Shown: piece after piece, positions 7,730 through 16,743 of the stretch
How positions within the stretch are numbered: the first letter of the stretch is position 1
Layout of the letters: each line of letters opens with the position of its first letter
Translations under genes and position numbers: made by a program
Assembly (NCBI RefSeq): GCF_000190575.1
Contig: NC_015164.1
Span: forward strand, 3,018,501 to 3,082,500
Source of the DNA: Phocaeicola salanitronis DSM 18170
Lineage (GTDB): Bacteria; Bacteroidota; Bacteroidia; Bacteroidales; Bacteroidaceae
Direction: 5' to 3'
Length of the DNA stretch: 64,000 nucleotides
The notes under the pieces: generated by a model
Database searches by the model: none
Told to the model about the DNA's origin: nothing
Seen by the model: the letters and a program-made list of their open reading frames with translations, nothing else

Positions 7730-10700
7730 TCATTCAGCTTGGTTGCCCTGCTGCTTATAGTGCAACGGAGAGACGCCGTAATAAGACTTAAAGACCGTAG
7801 TCAGATATTGAGGTGTTCCGAATCCGACCCTATAACTCACTTCAGCAACCGTAATATGATCGTCACGCAACAACAAGGCGGCTTGTTCTATACGTATTTT
7901 CCGGATATACTCCTTAGGCGAACAGCCTGCAAGGGCATTTACCCTCTGGTAAAACTTTGTACGCCCATACCCCATGGCTTTCGCCAGACGATCGACATTC
8001 AAATCAGTTTCGCTCAAATGCTCCTTTATATACGCATCAAGCTTAAGCATAAACTCACGGTCACGCTCTTCGATGATAAGTTCCGGCATTTTTACTTTCT
8101 GCTCCACTTCCACCTGCGAATAGCTCACCTTCAACTGTTCGTGCCTTTGCAAGATGCTGACGCACTGAACAACCAATTCGCGTGTAGAAAAAGGTTTCGC
8201 CATATACACGTCCGCTCCCGATGATATGCCCTTAATACGCCCTTCCATGCCATCAACGGCGGTCAGCATAATCACCGGCAAATACTTATAAGCACTGTGG
8301 CGTATGTGCCTCAGCAAGCCAATACCATCAAGATTAGGCATCACACAATCTGTTACTACCAAATCGGGCAACTGGTCATGAAGCATAGCGACCGCTTCTT
8401 TTCCGTCATTCGCTGTACGGACATGGAAATAATCACTTAATTCAGCCGCAAGAAAATCCTGAGTATCACGGTCATCTTCTACAACCAGCACAGTATAGCC
8501 GTTAAGGAATGTGCCATTTACGGCAACCGGATGTTTGGAAAGGACATCACCATCAGCGGTTTTGCCATCAATAAGCGGCGACTGATACATGAACTCTTCA
8601 GGTTTATATACCGATTTATCTAAAGGAAGAGTCAGCACAAATGTCGCGCCCGAAGGCTGGTTTTCAGTATCATGGAATGTCAGGGTTCCATGATGTGTCT
8701 GTACAAGTTCAGCGGTAAGGTTTAGCCCGATGCCCATCGAATCACCATTCATCATGGAATGATTGAAACGCTTGAACAAATCAGCACGCTTCTCCTGCGG
8801 CACACCAATGCCATTATCCGCCACTTCCACCACCAGATTTTGCATCTCCAGCCTGACAGCCAACGTAATCTTTCCTCCGACAGGCGTATATTTGAAAGCA
8901 TTGCTTAACAGATTGTACGCGATTTTATCAACATATCCTTTATCGATATACATATCACAATGCGTCAGAGAACATATAAACTCGTAATGGATATCCCGGC
9001 TTTCCGCCTTATCGCAAAACGCCTGCCAAATAGCATACAAGAAAGGAATGGCATCCGTCTTCTCCAAACGCAATTCCAAACAATTGTTCTCCATTCGCCG
9101 GAACTCCATTAACTGGTCAATCAGACGACGCAACCTCTCTACGTTACGGCGCATGATAGCAGCAGAAGGAAGCAATGACTCAGGCATATTGCCACTATTG
9201 AGCAATTTATCTATCGAGGCATGAATCAACGTAAGCGGGGTACGGAACTCGTGAGATATGTTCGTAAAGAATTTCAGCCGGTATTCTGTTGACATTTTTT
9301 CGGCCTGTGCCTTTTCCCGGAGAGCCAGGGCACGTTGCCGGTTGTAATAAACGACACAGCAAACGGTCATGACTATTACAAACAGCAGCAACCGGAACCA
9401 CCAAGCCGCATACCAAGGGGCTGCAATATGTATACTGACAATGCGCTCTGAAACCTTTCCTGAAGGAGTGGAGGCACGTACCCTAAATACATAGCTGCCC
9501 GAAGGAAGATTACGGTAAGATGCAAAATTCAGATTGTCGCTGACATACCATTGATTGTCATAACCTTCGAGCATATAACTGTAGCGGGTCGTATGACGAT
9601 AAGACAGGTCTGAAAAATAAATCGAAAAAGAAGTTTCATGACTCCGCAGATTCAAGTCGGAAACCTGTTTCCATCTGCCCCCTTCTTCACCGTTTGACAA
9701 ATCAGGATATATTGTGTTCCCGTTTACCTCGATATCGGTTATAACCAATCTGCCACAATCATTCTGAACGAGCATATTCTCTTCATTCACAATGACAATG
9801 CCGTCACACGTACCGAAAGCCATACGTCCGCCGCTAAGTTCAGCTGCACAATTGTTTTGATAAATGTTCCGCAAATAACGAGTTTCAAATCGCAGACAGG
9901 CGACCGGCTCGCCACCCCGCCGATAATAATACAGTCCATTTTCTGTCCCAATCCATATATTATCGCGACCGTCACATGCCAGCACCTGAATCTTGTTGTT
10001 CACAAGCTGGCTGTTTTCAATGCGATAAAAAACAGGACCATTCAGATGCGCTTCCGCCGAATTTTCCGCATAGAAAAGACCTTCGCTTGCCGTACCAATC
10101 CAAACCCGATGCTGCCGGTCCTCAACAAGGCTGTTTACACGATTACCGCCCATGGATTTGCCACCGAAGGAATATACTTTATATGCTTGTGGATTGACCA
10201 CCAACGAATCCGGATTGAAAACAATGACACCTATAGTCGTAGCAACCCATATATTATTTAAATAATCTGACATCATACAACGTACACCGAACTTTCCGGT
10301 TTCTTGGAAGAAATGACGGAATGTATAGGAAACCCTTCCTTTTTCACCGACAACCGGCACAGCCAAATCGAACAGGCTATCAGAACCTCCCACCCAAATA
10401 CGGTTACAATGGTCATAGATTGCCGTGACAATCCGGTCGGAACCTATTGAACGGCTGTCGGATGCATCATGACGATAACACATTCCGTTCAAGAACAAGC
10501 CATTGTTGCGCGTTCCTATCCACGTCACACTGTCCGGAGTAATTCCGGCAGTCAGGTATTCAAGTCCTTCCGGAAAATCTTTACCAAGACTAGCAAGCTG
10601 TGTACTGTCGGTTAAAGCACATATCCTGCCACCATCATTTGCCACCAGTATCCTGCCATCACAAAGTTTGGACAGAACTTTTATTTCATTCGAATTTATA

Positions 10701-11608
10701 AGGTCGCCAGACAATCCCATATTGACTATCCGGCACTTTGCTTCTTCACTTTCAAGCCTCGCTATGCCACTCCGATTGAATGCAAGCCATATAGCCCCGT
10801 CCTCCGACATCGTCATACTGACAATAAAATTGCTTGTCATAAATGACGGAGAGTTTTCGGACGTAAAATGTTCCGAAACTTCCGTATCAAGATTATAGAT
10901 GAAAAAGCCATTGCCATTAGTCGATATCCACACTAATCCATCCGGAGTGGTTATGACATTTATTTTGTAATCCTGATGCAGCCGCATCATATCATCTGAG
11001 ACTACTTTCAATGAAAAACTTTCCGTTTGTCTTCCTGCCCGAATATAATGAATTTTTCCCGTCAAAGGATTATATTTAATCTGATTGCCACAATTGTCTG
11101 AAAACTGATTCGGAGCGGTTGCCCGTGCTATCATCTTCATAGCCATTTCTGACGTACAAGGTTCAAACAGGTAAGTACCGGTGTTGAATAATACAAATTG
11201 CCAACCGCTACAACGGATAAGCAACTTACCGTTTCCGACATTCTCAATGCTTTCAATATGATTGTTTGGCAACAACTCCCCATTACCTTCTGTAGCCCGC
11301 ACATAATGAAAATACCGATAACCATCATACCTGTATAGTCCGTACAATGACCCAAACCACATATAGCCTTCATCATCTTGAACGATGCAACGGATATTAT
11401 TATCCGGTAATCCGTTTTCAAACGTAATCTTCTTACCAACAATATCGAACCGGGCACTGACTGGAAGTGAAAACATCGCCAATAAAGCAAATAAGGAAAG
11501 CCTGCCACAAACGCCAGCCAATAAATCTAAAAATACAGTCATGGCAAGCGAGAAGAAATACTTCACGCCCCCGTATTCTGATGTCTTATATGTTTTAGCC
11601 CCTGCCAT
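7730..11608 (-). CDS. Hybrid two-component system sensor/regulator (HTCS)
   Basis: A 1292-residue one-protein signalling system. Order: N-terminal hydrophobic segment (about 20-50), periplasmic sensor made of two-component propeller repeats (for example DDEGYMWFG, DRQHRVWIG, DGRDNIWIG; about 60-620), a Y_Y_Y domain (about 640-730), a membrane segment (about 737-753), HisKA with phosphoacceptor His786 in SHEFRTP, HATPase (about 890-1000), receiver with Asp1087 in VVTDCVMPNLDG, and an AraC-type DNA-binding domain (about 1190-1285). HTCS proteins sense oligosaccharides in the periplasm and switch on carbohydrate genes. The adjacent downstream GH2 gene is the obvious target. The start at 11608 has better upstream spacing, but Met23 (11542) directly before the signal sequence is possible. 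Confidence 0.92.
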   Translation of the reverse strand: MAGAKTYKTSEYGGVKYFFSLAMTVFLDLLAGVCGRLSLFALLAMFSLPVSARFDIVGKKITFENGLPDNNIRCIVQDDEGYMWFGSLYGLYRYDGYRYFHYVRATEGNGELLPNNHIESIENVGNGKLLIRCSGWQFVLFNTGTYLFEPCTSEMAMKMIARATAPNQFSDNCGNQIKYNPLTGKIHYIRAGRQTESFSLKVVSDDMMRLHQDYKINVITTPDGLVWISTNGNGFFIYNLDTEVSEHFTSENSPSFMTSNFIVSMTMSEDGAIWLAFNRSGIARLESEEAKCRIVNMGLSGDLINSNEIKVLSKLCDGRILVANDGGRICALTDSTQLASLGKDFPEGLEYLTAGITPDSVTWIGTRNNGLFLNGMCYRHDASDSRSIGSDRIVTAIYDHCNRIWVGGSDSLFDLAVPVVGEKGRVSYTFRHFFQETGKFGVRCMMSDYLNNIWVATTIGVIVFNPDSLVVNPQAYKVYSFGGKSMGGNRVNSLVEDRQHRVWIGTASEGLFYAENSAEAHLNGPVFYRIENSQLVNNKIQVLACDGRDNIWIGTENGLYYYRRGGEPVACLRFETRYLRNIYQNNCAAELSGGRMAFGTCDGIVIVNEENMLVQNDCGRLVITDIEVNGNTIYPDLSNGEEGGRWKQVSDLNLRSHETSFSIYFSDLSYRHTTRYSYMLEGYDNQWYVSDNLNFASYRNLPSGSYVFRVRASTPSGKVSERIVSIHIAAPWYAAWWFRLLLFVIVMTVCCVVYYNRQRALALREKAQAEKMSTEYRLKFFTNISHEFRTPLTLIHASIDKLLNSGNMPESLLPSAAIMRRNVERLRRLIDQLMEFRRMENNCLELRLEKTDAIPFLYAIWQAFCDKAESRDIHYEFICSLTHCDMYIDKGYVDKIAYNLLSNAFKYTPVGGKITLAVRLEMQNLVVEVADNGIGVPQEKRADLFKRFNHSMMNGDSMGIGLNLTAELVQTHHGTLTFHDTENQPSGATFVLTLPLDKSVYKPEEFMYQSPLIDGKTADGDVLSKHPVAVNGTFLNGYTVLVVEDDRDTQDFLAAELSDYFHVRTANDGKEAVAMLHDQLPDLVVTDCVMPNLDGIGLLRHIRHSAYKYLPVIMLTAVDGMEGRIKGISSGADVYMAKPFSTRELVVQCVSILQRHEQLKVSYSQVEVEQKVKMPELIIEERDREFMLKLDAYIKEHLSETDLNVDRLAKAMGYGRTKFYQRVNALAGCSPKEYIRKIRIEQAALLLRDDHITVAEVSYRVGFGTPQYLTTVFKSYYGVSPLHYKQQGNQAE

Positions 11609-11759
11609 GATTTCATTCCATTAAACTATATGCTTTTCGATTATCATGTTATCAGCATTGCAAATTTATGAAAATAAGTTTCACAATCCATAAACTTGTA
11701 CAATCTTATAACAAAACGGACATTATCATAACAGGGAATGATTAGGGTTAACCCTTATA

Positions 11760-12968
11760 TTATGCTTCTTTTTTAGTTTCCTTAAGAAACCGTGCCAAAT
11801 CGTTTCCCGACGGATGCTGGTACACACGTAAGCCAAACCGGGGCAGCACGGCAATGAAATGATTGAAGACCTCGTTCTGAATGCCTTCATAGGCAAGCCA
11901 CTCCGTTGTCTGCGTGAAACAATAGAACTCCAGCGGAAGCCCCTCGGGAGTGGGCTGCATCTGGCGCACCATAATCATCATATCCTGATGAATACGGGGA
12001 TGCGCATGCAGGTATTCCAGCGCATATCTCCGGAACACTTCCAGGTTCACCACCGGTTCTGCCCCTTCTTCGGGCATGCCGATCCACCCTTTTTCTGCAA
12101 AAGCCTCCATTTCATCACCGGTGCAGAAGCGGATGGTGGTCATATCGATATTGAGCGAACGCTTGATGCGCCTTCCTCCCGTCTCCCACATCCCGCGCCA
12201 GTTCTGGAACGAATCGCTCACCAAGGCATACGGGGGAATGGTGGTGATGGTCTTGTCGAAGTTCTGCACCTTCACCGTGGTGAGCGACACTTCTTTCACA
12301 AACCCGTCGGCACCGTATTTCGCCATCGTGACCCAGTCGCCCGGACGCAGCATGTCGTTCGCCGAGAGCTGTACGCCAGCCACCAGCCCGAGGATGCTGT
12401 CTTTGAATATCAGCATCAGCACTGCCGCCGAAGCACCCAGTCCGGCAAGTATGGTAGCGGCATTCTGGTCGATGAGGATGCTGATTATCAGAATCAGGCC
12501 TACACAAAAAGCAAGAATGCTCACCATCTGGTAAATTCCTTTCAGCGGGCGGTAACGCAAGGTTTCATGCTCGTTCGAAATTTCATAAAGCGACTTCAAG
12601 AATGCGTTGACCAGCATCAGCGTTGTGACCACCAGGTAAATAAGGCATGCTTTCAACAGGATGGTAAGCACGTAGGGATAGCCATCGAAAGCGAAAGGCA
12701 GCAGCAGGTAAAAGATGATAGGCGGAATCATCCGGGAGAAACTGTGCAGCATGTCATCGTTGAACAGGTAATCGTCCCATTTCGCCTTCGTCTTTGCCGT
12801 CAGCTTGCGCACCGCCGGAATCAGCGCATGACGGAATAACTTCGTCACGATGTACGAAACCAGCAATATAGCCAATATCAATATCACACGTGTCGTCCAG
12901 TCCAGATTCGACTTGTCGATGCCCATTTCCATCAAGACACGGGCGATTTCTTCATCTATATGTTCCAT
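11760..12968 (-). CDS. MscS-family mechanosensitive channel (YbdG/MscM-like)
   Basis: A 402-residue membrane protein with about five N-terminal hydrophobic helices, then the pore helix and MscS beta domain: LAGLGASAAVLMLIFKDS, then GLVAGVQLSANDMLRPGDWV and TTIPPYALVSDSFQNW. The larger size and long soluble C-terminus resemble the YbdG subgroup. It releases solutes on osmotic down-shock from the inner membrane. I chose the Met at 12968 over an upstream in-frame Met at 13016, because the extra 16 residues would run into the edge of a palindromic repeat array. It is monocistronic. Confidence 0.85.
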   Translation of the reverse strand: MEHIDEEIARVLMEMGIDKSNLDWTTRVILILAILLVSYIVTKLFRHALIPAVRKLTAKTKAKWDDYLFNDDMLHSFSRMIPPIIFYLLLPFAFDGYPYVLTILLKACLIYLVVTTLMLVNAFLKSLYEISNEHETLRYRPLKGIYQMVSILAFCVGLILIISILIDQNAATILAGLGASAAVLMLIFKDSILGLVAGVQLSANDMLRPGDWVTMAKYGADGFVKEVSLTTVKVQNFDKTITTIPPYALVSDSFQNWRGMWETGGRRIKRSLNIDMTTIRFCTGDEMEAFAEKGWIGMPEEGAEPVVNLEVFRRYALEYLHAHPRIHQDMMIMVRQMQPTPEGLPLEFYCFTQTTEWLAYEGIQNEVFNHFIAVLPRFGLRVYQHPSGNDLARFLKETKKEA

Positions 12969-13009
12969 ATAAGTTTTTGAGTTTTTAAGTTCTTGCTTTA
13001 CAGATATGC

Positions 13010-13130
13010 TTGTCACGCCGGATTTGCAATCCGGCGTAATTAAAGAATCGGATTTTTAATCCGAAACCGTTTGCCGATGCGGATTGCAAATCCGCGAATC
13101 CAATTACGCTGGATTACAAATCCAGCGTGA
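13010..13130. repeat. REP-like array of four GGATT...AATCC palindromes (copy A)
   Basis: Four palindromes at 13016-13036, 13048-13064, 13079-13095 and 13107-13127, each built on GGATTTGCAATCC or a variant such as GGATTACAAATCC. The outer units are framed by TGTCACG and CGTGACA, so the array is itself roughly symmetric. Related arrays are at 23929-24052 and 33501-33600. It makes up most of the 321-bp gap between the channel gene (12968) and the thioredoxin-like gene (13290). Confidence 0.88.
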
Positions 13131-13151
13131 CAAGATCCAGCGTGACAAGCA

Positions 13152-13200
13152 AGAAGCTGGCGTATTCGGGCGTATGCGATACGCCCCTACATGGGCTTCT
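13152..13200. repeat. Palindrome GGGCGTATGCGATACGCCC in a hairpin
   Basis: GGGCGTAT and ATACGCCC (13168-13186) flank a 3-base loop, with outer arms AGAAGC and GCTTCT. It is a separate palindrome directly after the REP-like array. A TATATTTG box on the minus strand (13231-13224) could be a distant promoter of the channel gene. Confidence 0.6.
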
Positions 13201-13289
13201 GTAAGTTTTTGCTTTTAACGAGGCAAATATACGAAGCTTTTTTCATATATTTATCCACGAAAAGACGTATAACCTGTTAAGATTCGCTT

Positions 13290-13820
13290 ATGACACACAT
13301 TTATTACTGCATTTTATGGGGAATCTGCCTCATCCTGGCCGGCTGTATCCGCGACGATGCGGCATACGGCGAGGCGGGCATTGTGACGGGCGACACGCTG
13401 CCTGAATTTCAGGTAGAATTGGACAACGGCTCCATGCTTGCCACTTCCGACCTTCAAGGCAAGGTGTCAGTACTGGTATTCTTCCATACCGGATGCCCTG
13501 ATTGCCAACAGGAGCTTCCGGTCATCCAGCAACTGTACGACTTGTACCGGGCCAACGATTCAGTCGCCATCTATTGCATCAGCCGTGAAGAGGCGGCGGA
13601 GGAAATCGAAGCTTATTGGCAAGCCCATGGCCTGACCCTCCCCTATTCGGCGCAAGAAAGCCGGAGCGTGTACAACCTGTTTTCGGGGCAAGGCATCCCG
13701 CGGGTGTACGTATCCGACAAGAGCCTGCAAGTCTACAGCACGTATTCGGACAACCCGATAGCCGGACTGGATGAGCTTACGGAAGACGTGGAGGCATTAA
13801 GGATGAAAAACAAAGAATGA
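13290..13820 (+). CDS. Thioredoxin-fold (TlpA/AhpC-TSA type) lipoprotein
   Basis: A 176-residue protein. The N-terminal hydrophobic segment ends in a lipobox, LAGC (Cys18), so it should be a lipoprotein. A thioredoxin fold follows: VSVLVFFHTGCPDCQQELPV carries the redox pair CPDC, and GIPRVYV carries the conserved cis-proline after Ile. It probably acts as a periplasmic thiol-disulfide reductase, of the TlpA/ResA type; its partner is not encoded nearby. It is monocistronic and ends 150 bp before etfB. Family call is firm, physiological role unknown. Confidence 0.85.
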   Translation: MTHIYYCILWGICLILAGCIRDDAAYGEAGIVTGDTLPEFQVELDNGSMLATSDLQGKVSVLVFFHTGCPDCQQELPVIQQLYDLYRANDSVAIYCISREEAAEEIEAYWQAHGLTLPYSAQESRSVYNLFSGQGIPRVYVSDKSLQVYSTYSDNPIAGLDELTEDVEALRMKNKE

Positions 13821-13920
13821 ACATCCGCATTTCCCCAAACCGGTAGGGGATAATTGGAATATTCTATTAAATTAATCGTTAATAGTGAACAGTTCATGGT
13901 GAAAAAACGAATGGTTTCAT

Positions 13921-13928
13921 TAACTTTG
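13921..13928 (+). promoter_or_regulatory. -7 box of the etf operon
   Basis: TAACTTTG fits TAnnTTTG, with a predicted start site near 13935 and a 36-nt leader to the etfB ATG at 13971. No clear -33 element is seen. Confidence 0.5.
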
Positions 13929-13970
13929 CCGACAACTAATTAAATTACTAATACCAAAATAAATAATCAA

Positions 13971-14858
13971 ATGAGTTTGAAAATTGTAGTTTTGGCAAAA
14001 CAAGTACCCGACACGCGTTGCGTAGGGAAAGATGCCATGAATGCCGACGGCACCATCAACCGTGCGGCGCTTCCGGCGATATTCAACCCGGAAGACCTGA
14101 ATGCCCTTGAACAGGCACTCCGACTGAAAGACACGCATCCCGGTTCTACCGTCACCATCCTGACCATGGGGCCCGGACGTGCAGCCGAAATCATCCGCGA
14201 AGGCTTATACAGAGGAGCCGACAACGGATACTTATTGACCGACCGTGCTTTTGCCGGCGCCGACACGCTTGCCACTTCGTATGCCCTTGCCACTGCTATC
14301 CGCAAGATTGGCGAGTATGACCTTATCATCGGCGGACGGCAGGCCATCGACGGCGATACGGCGCAGGTAGGCCCGCAAGTGGCAGAGAAGTTAGGATTGC
14401 CGCAGGTCACTTACGTAGAAGAAATCGAAGAGGTAAGCGGCAAGGCTATCCGTGTGAAACGCCACATCGACGGAGGCGTGGAAACCGTGGAAGCCCCGCT
14501 CCCCATCGTATTGACCGTAAACGGAAGCGCGGCGCCCTGTCGCCCGCGTAACGCCAAACTGGTGATGAAATACAAACGCGCCTTAGGCGGACAGGAAAAA
14601 GCAGCCCTGACCAAAGACGGAGCAGCCCTTCCCTATGCAGACCAGTACGAGAAACATCCTTACCTGAACATCACCGAATGGAGCGTGGCAGACGTGAACG
14701 GCGACACGAAACAATGCGGCCTGTCGGGGTCTCCCACGAAGGTGAAGAAGATTGAGAACATCATCTTCCAGGCAAAGGAAAGCAAGACCCTGACGGGAAG
14801 CGACGCGGATGTAGAAAACCTGATTGTTGAACTGTTGGCTAACCATACTATCGGATAA
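13971..14858 (+). CDS. etfB: Electron transfer flavoprotein beta subunit
   Basis: A 295-residue EtfB/FixA protein. The N-terminus MSLKIVVLAKQVPDTR is the family signature, and DLIIGGRQAIDGDTAQVGPQ is the conserved AMP/nucleotide-site loop. It pairs with EtfA, encoded 4 bp downstream, as the soluble heterodimer that takes electrons from acyl-CoA dehydrogenases. Length and spacing are normal. It is the first gene of a four-gene unit ending with an acyl-CoA dehydrogenase, which is the likely electron donor or acceptor. Confidence 0.93.
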   Translation: MSLKIVVLAKQVPDTRCVGKDAMNADGTINRAALPAIFNPEDLNALEQALRLKDTHPGSTVTILTMGPGRAAEIIREGLYRGADNGYLLTDRAFAGADTLATSYALATAIRKIGEYDLIIGGRQAIDGDTAQVGPQVAEKLGLPQVTYVEEIEEVSGKAIRVKRHIDGGVETVEAPLPIVLTVNGSAAPCRPRNAKLVMKYKRALGGQEKAALTKDGAALPYADQYEKHPYLNITEWSVADVNGDTKQCGLSGSPTKVKKIENIIFQAKESKTLTGSDADVENLIVELLANHTIG

Positions 14859-14862
14859 GACT

Positions 14863-15882
14863 ATGAATAATGTATTTGTATATTGTGAGATGGACGGCAC
14901 GCATGTTGCCGACGTCAGCCTCGAACTGTTAACGAAAGGCCGTAAACTGGCGAACGAATTAGGATGCCAACTGGAAGCCATCTGTGCGGGAAGCGGACTT
15001 GACAGTGTAGAAAAGCAAGTGCTCCCCTACGGCGCAGACCGTGTGCACGTATTCGATGCACCGGGATTGTACCCTTACACTTCCCTGCCCCATACCTCTA
15101 TCTTGGTGAACCTTTTCAAAGAAGAAAAGCCTCAAATCTGCCTGATGGGCGCTACGGTCATCGGACGCGACTTGGGCCCGCGCGTATCTTCTGCCCTGAC
15201 CAGCGGACTGACCGCCGACTGTACCCAGCTGGAGATAGGCGACCACGAAGACAAGAAGAATGGTGTCACCTATAAGAACCTGTTGTACCAAATCCGTCCG
15301 GCATTCGGAGGAAACATCGTTGCCACCATCGTCAACCCCGAACACCGTCCGCAGATGGCTACGGTGCGTGAGGGCGTGATGAAGAAAGAAATCCTCGACG
15401 AGAATTATCAGGGTGAAGTCATCCGCCACGATGTAGCGAAGTTCGTCCCCGAAACCGACTATGTGGTAAAGGTCATCGACCGCCACGTGGAAAAGGCGAA
15501 ACACAACCTGAAAGGCTCGCCCATCGTTGTAGCCGGCGGTTACGGCATGGGAAGCAAGGAAGGCTTCGACATGCTTTTCGAGCTGGCTAAAGAACTGCAC
15601 GCCGAAGTGGGCGCTAGCCGTGCAGCCGTAGACGCAGGTTTCTGCGACCACGACCGCCAGATAGGCCAGACCGGCGTAACGGTTCATCCGAAACTCTACA
15701 TTGCCTGCGGCATCTCCGGACAAATCCAGCACATCGCCGGCATGCAGGACGCAGGCATCATCATCTCGGTGAACAGCGACCCGAACGCGCCAATCAACAC
15801 AATTGCTGATTATGTGATTAACGGGACGGTGGAAGAGGTCATTCCGAAGATGATTAAGTATTATAAGAAAAATAGCAAATAA
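14863..15882 (+). CDS. etfA: Electron transfer flavoprotein alpha subunit
   Basis: A 339-residue EtfA/FixB protein with the C-terminal FAD-binding domain clearly visible: VVAGGYGMGS, GASRAAVDAGF, GQTGVTVHPKLYIACGISG, QHIAGM and INSDPNAPI-like SVNSDPNAPI. The ATG at 14863 gives the normal EtfA N-terminus (MNNVFVYCEMDG) and starts 4 bp after etfB; an upstream in-frame ATG at 14824 lies inside etfB and is unlikely. It forms the FAD-carrying half of the ETF dimer. Confidence 0.93.
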   Translation: MNNVFVYCEMDGTHVADVSLELLTKGRKLANELGCQLEAICAGSGLDSVEKQVLPYGADRVHVFDAPGLYPYTSLPHTSILVNLFKEEKPQICLMGATVIGRDLGPRVSSALTSGLTADCTQLEIGDHEDKKNGVTYKNLLYQIRPAFGGNIVATIVNPEHRPQMATVREGVMKKEILDENYQGEVIRHDVAKFVPETDYVVKVIDRHVEKAKHNLKGSPIVVAGGYGMGSKEGFDMLFELAKELHAEVGASRAAVDAGFCDHDRQIGQTGVTVHPKLYIACGISGQIQHIAGMQDAGIIISVNSDPNAPINTIADYVINGTVEEVIPKMIKYYKKNSK

Positions 15883-15896
15883 AATCTGAGGAGACA

Positions 15897-16721
15897 ATGA
15901 GAAACATAGGTATATTCGGAATGCTTTTCTTCTTTGCCCTTTCCGCCTTTTCGCAAGACACCATCTATTTGGACAAACAAAAGAGATGGATTGATGATAA
16001 GGATAAAGCACATCAATACTGCATTCGGAAAGAACTTGGAAAGAACGACATCGAAGTGACCTTTTATAATATGGGAGACACCTTGCTACGCGTCCAGCAT
16101 TATGCCGCTTTTACCAAAGAGCCCAAAGGGCGCATCTTGCACGGAGAATCTGTCCTGTATTATGCGAATGGCCAGCCTTCCGAAATATACCACGACCAGA
16201 ACGGGAAAAGACACGGTAAATACCAGCGTTTCTATGAAGACGGACAACTGAAATACGAATGCCTGTTCATAGAAGGGAAACGAGAACGCAACGTAAAAAT
16301 GTATTACCCCAATGGGGCACTTTGGCGCATCGAGCAATTCAGCAAAGGCCGTTCTATGGGCGGTCATGTTTTCGATGAATCCGGAAAAGAAGCGGACTTC
16401 TATCCTTCTGAACGGAACGGTTTTCCCGGAGGAAGTGTAGCGATGCTGAAATTCATTGCCAAGCATCTTCACTATCCCAAAGAAGCCGTACGGGAAAAAG
16501 CGCAAGGCAAGGTAATCATTGAATTAAAATTCGATGAAGAAGGGCATATCAAAAGCTATGAAATCCTTCCGCAAAGCATCGAGCATCCCTTGTTGCGTAA
16601 AGAAGCATCCCGTTTGGTCGAAGAAGATATGATGCCCCTGAAATGGGAACGTCCCGTACAATTCGGCGAGTTCCGCAACTCTGTCAAGTTTCCCATTGTA
16701 TTCAGAATCAGAAAATCTTAA
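15897..16721 (+). CDS. Secreted MORN-repeat protein with TonB C-terminal domain
   Basis: A 274-residue protein with a signal peptide ending SAFSQ (about residue 19). Residues about 75-155 contain MORN/YwqK-like repeats (GESVLYYANGQP, GKYQRFYEDGQLKYE, NVKMYYPNGALWR). Residues about 180-270 form a TonB_C-like domain (YPKEAVREKAQGKVIIELKF). Such proteins are common in Bacteroidetes and are often annotated as energy transducer TonB, but there is no transmembrane anchor or Pro-rich spacer here, so a classical TonB role is doubtful. Its position, 14 bp after etfA and 22 bp before the acyl-CoA dehydrogenase gene, is odd for an exported protein. Function unknown. Confidence 0.75.
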   Translation: MRNIGIFGMLFFFALSAFSQDTIYLDKQKRWIDDKDKAHQYCIRKELGKNDIEVTFYNMGDTLLRVQHYAAFTKEPKGRILHGESVLYYANGQPSEIYHDQNGKRHGKYQRFYEDGQLKYECLFIEGKRERNVKMYYPNGALWRIEQFSKGRSMGGHVFDESGKEADFYPSERNGFPGGSVAMLKFIAKHLHYPKEAVREKAQGKVIIELKFDEEGHIKSYEILPQSIEHPLLRKEASRLVEEDMMPLKWERPVQFGEFRNSVKFPIVFRIRKS

Positions 16722-16743
16722 CTCCTAAAAAGACAAAAAAACT

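Noticed and set aside
12969..13016. 16-residue N-terminal extension of the MscS-type channel
   Set aside because: The extension runs into the REP-like array and lacks conservation features; Met at 12968 is a better start.
15897..16721. YwqK-family antitoxin
   Set aside because: The MORN-like repeats resemble proteins given that label, but there is no toxin gene nearby and the protein is exported.
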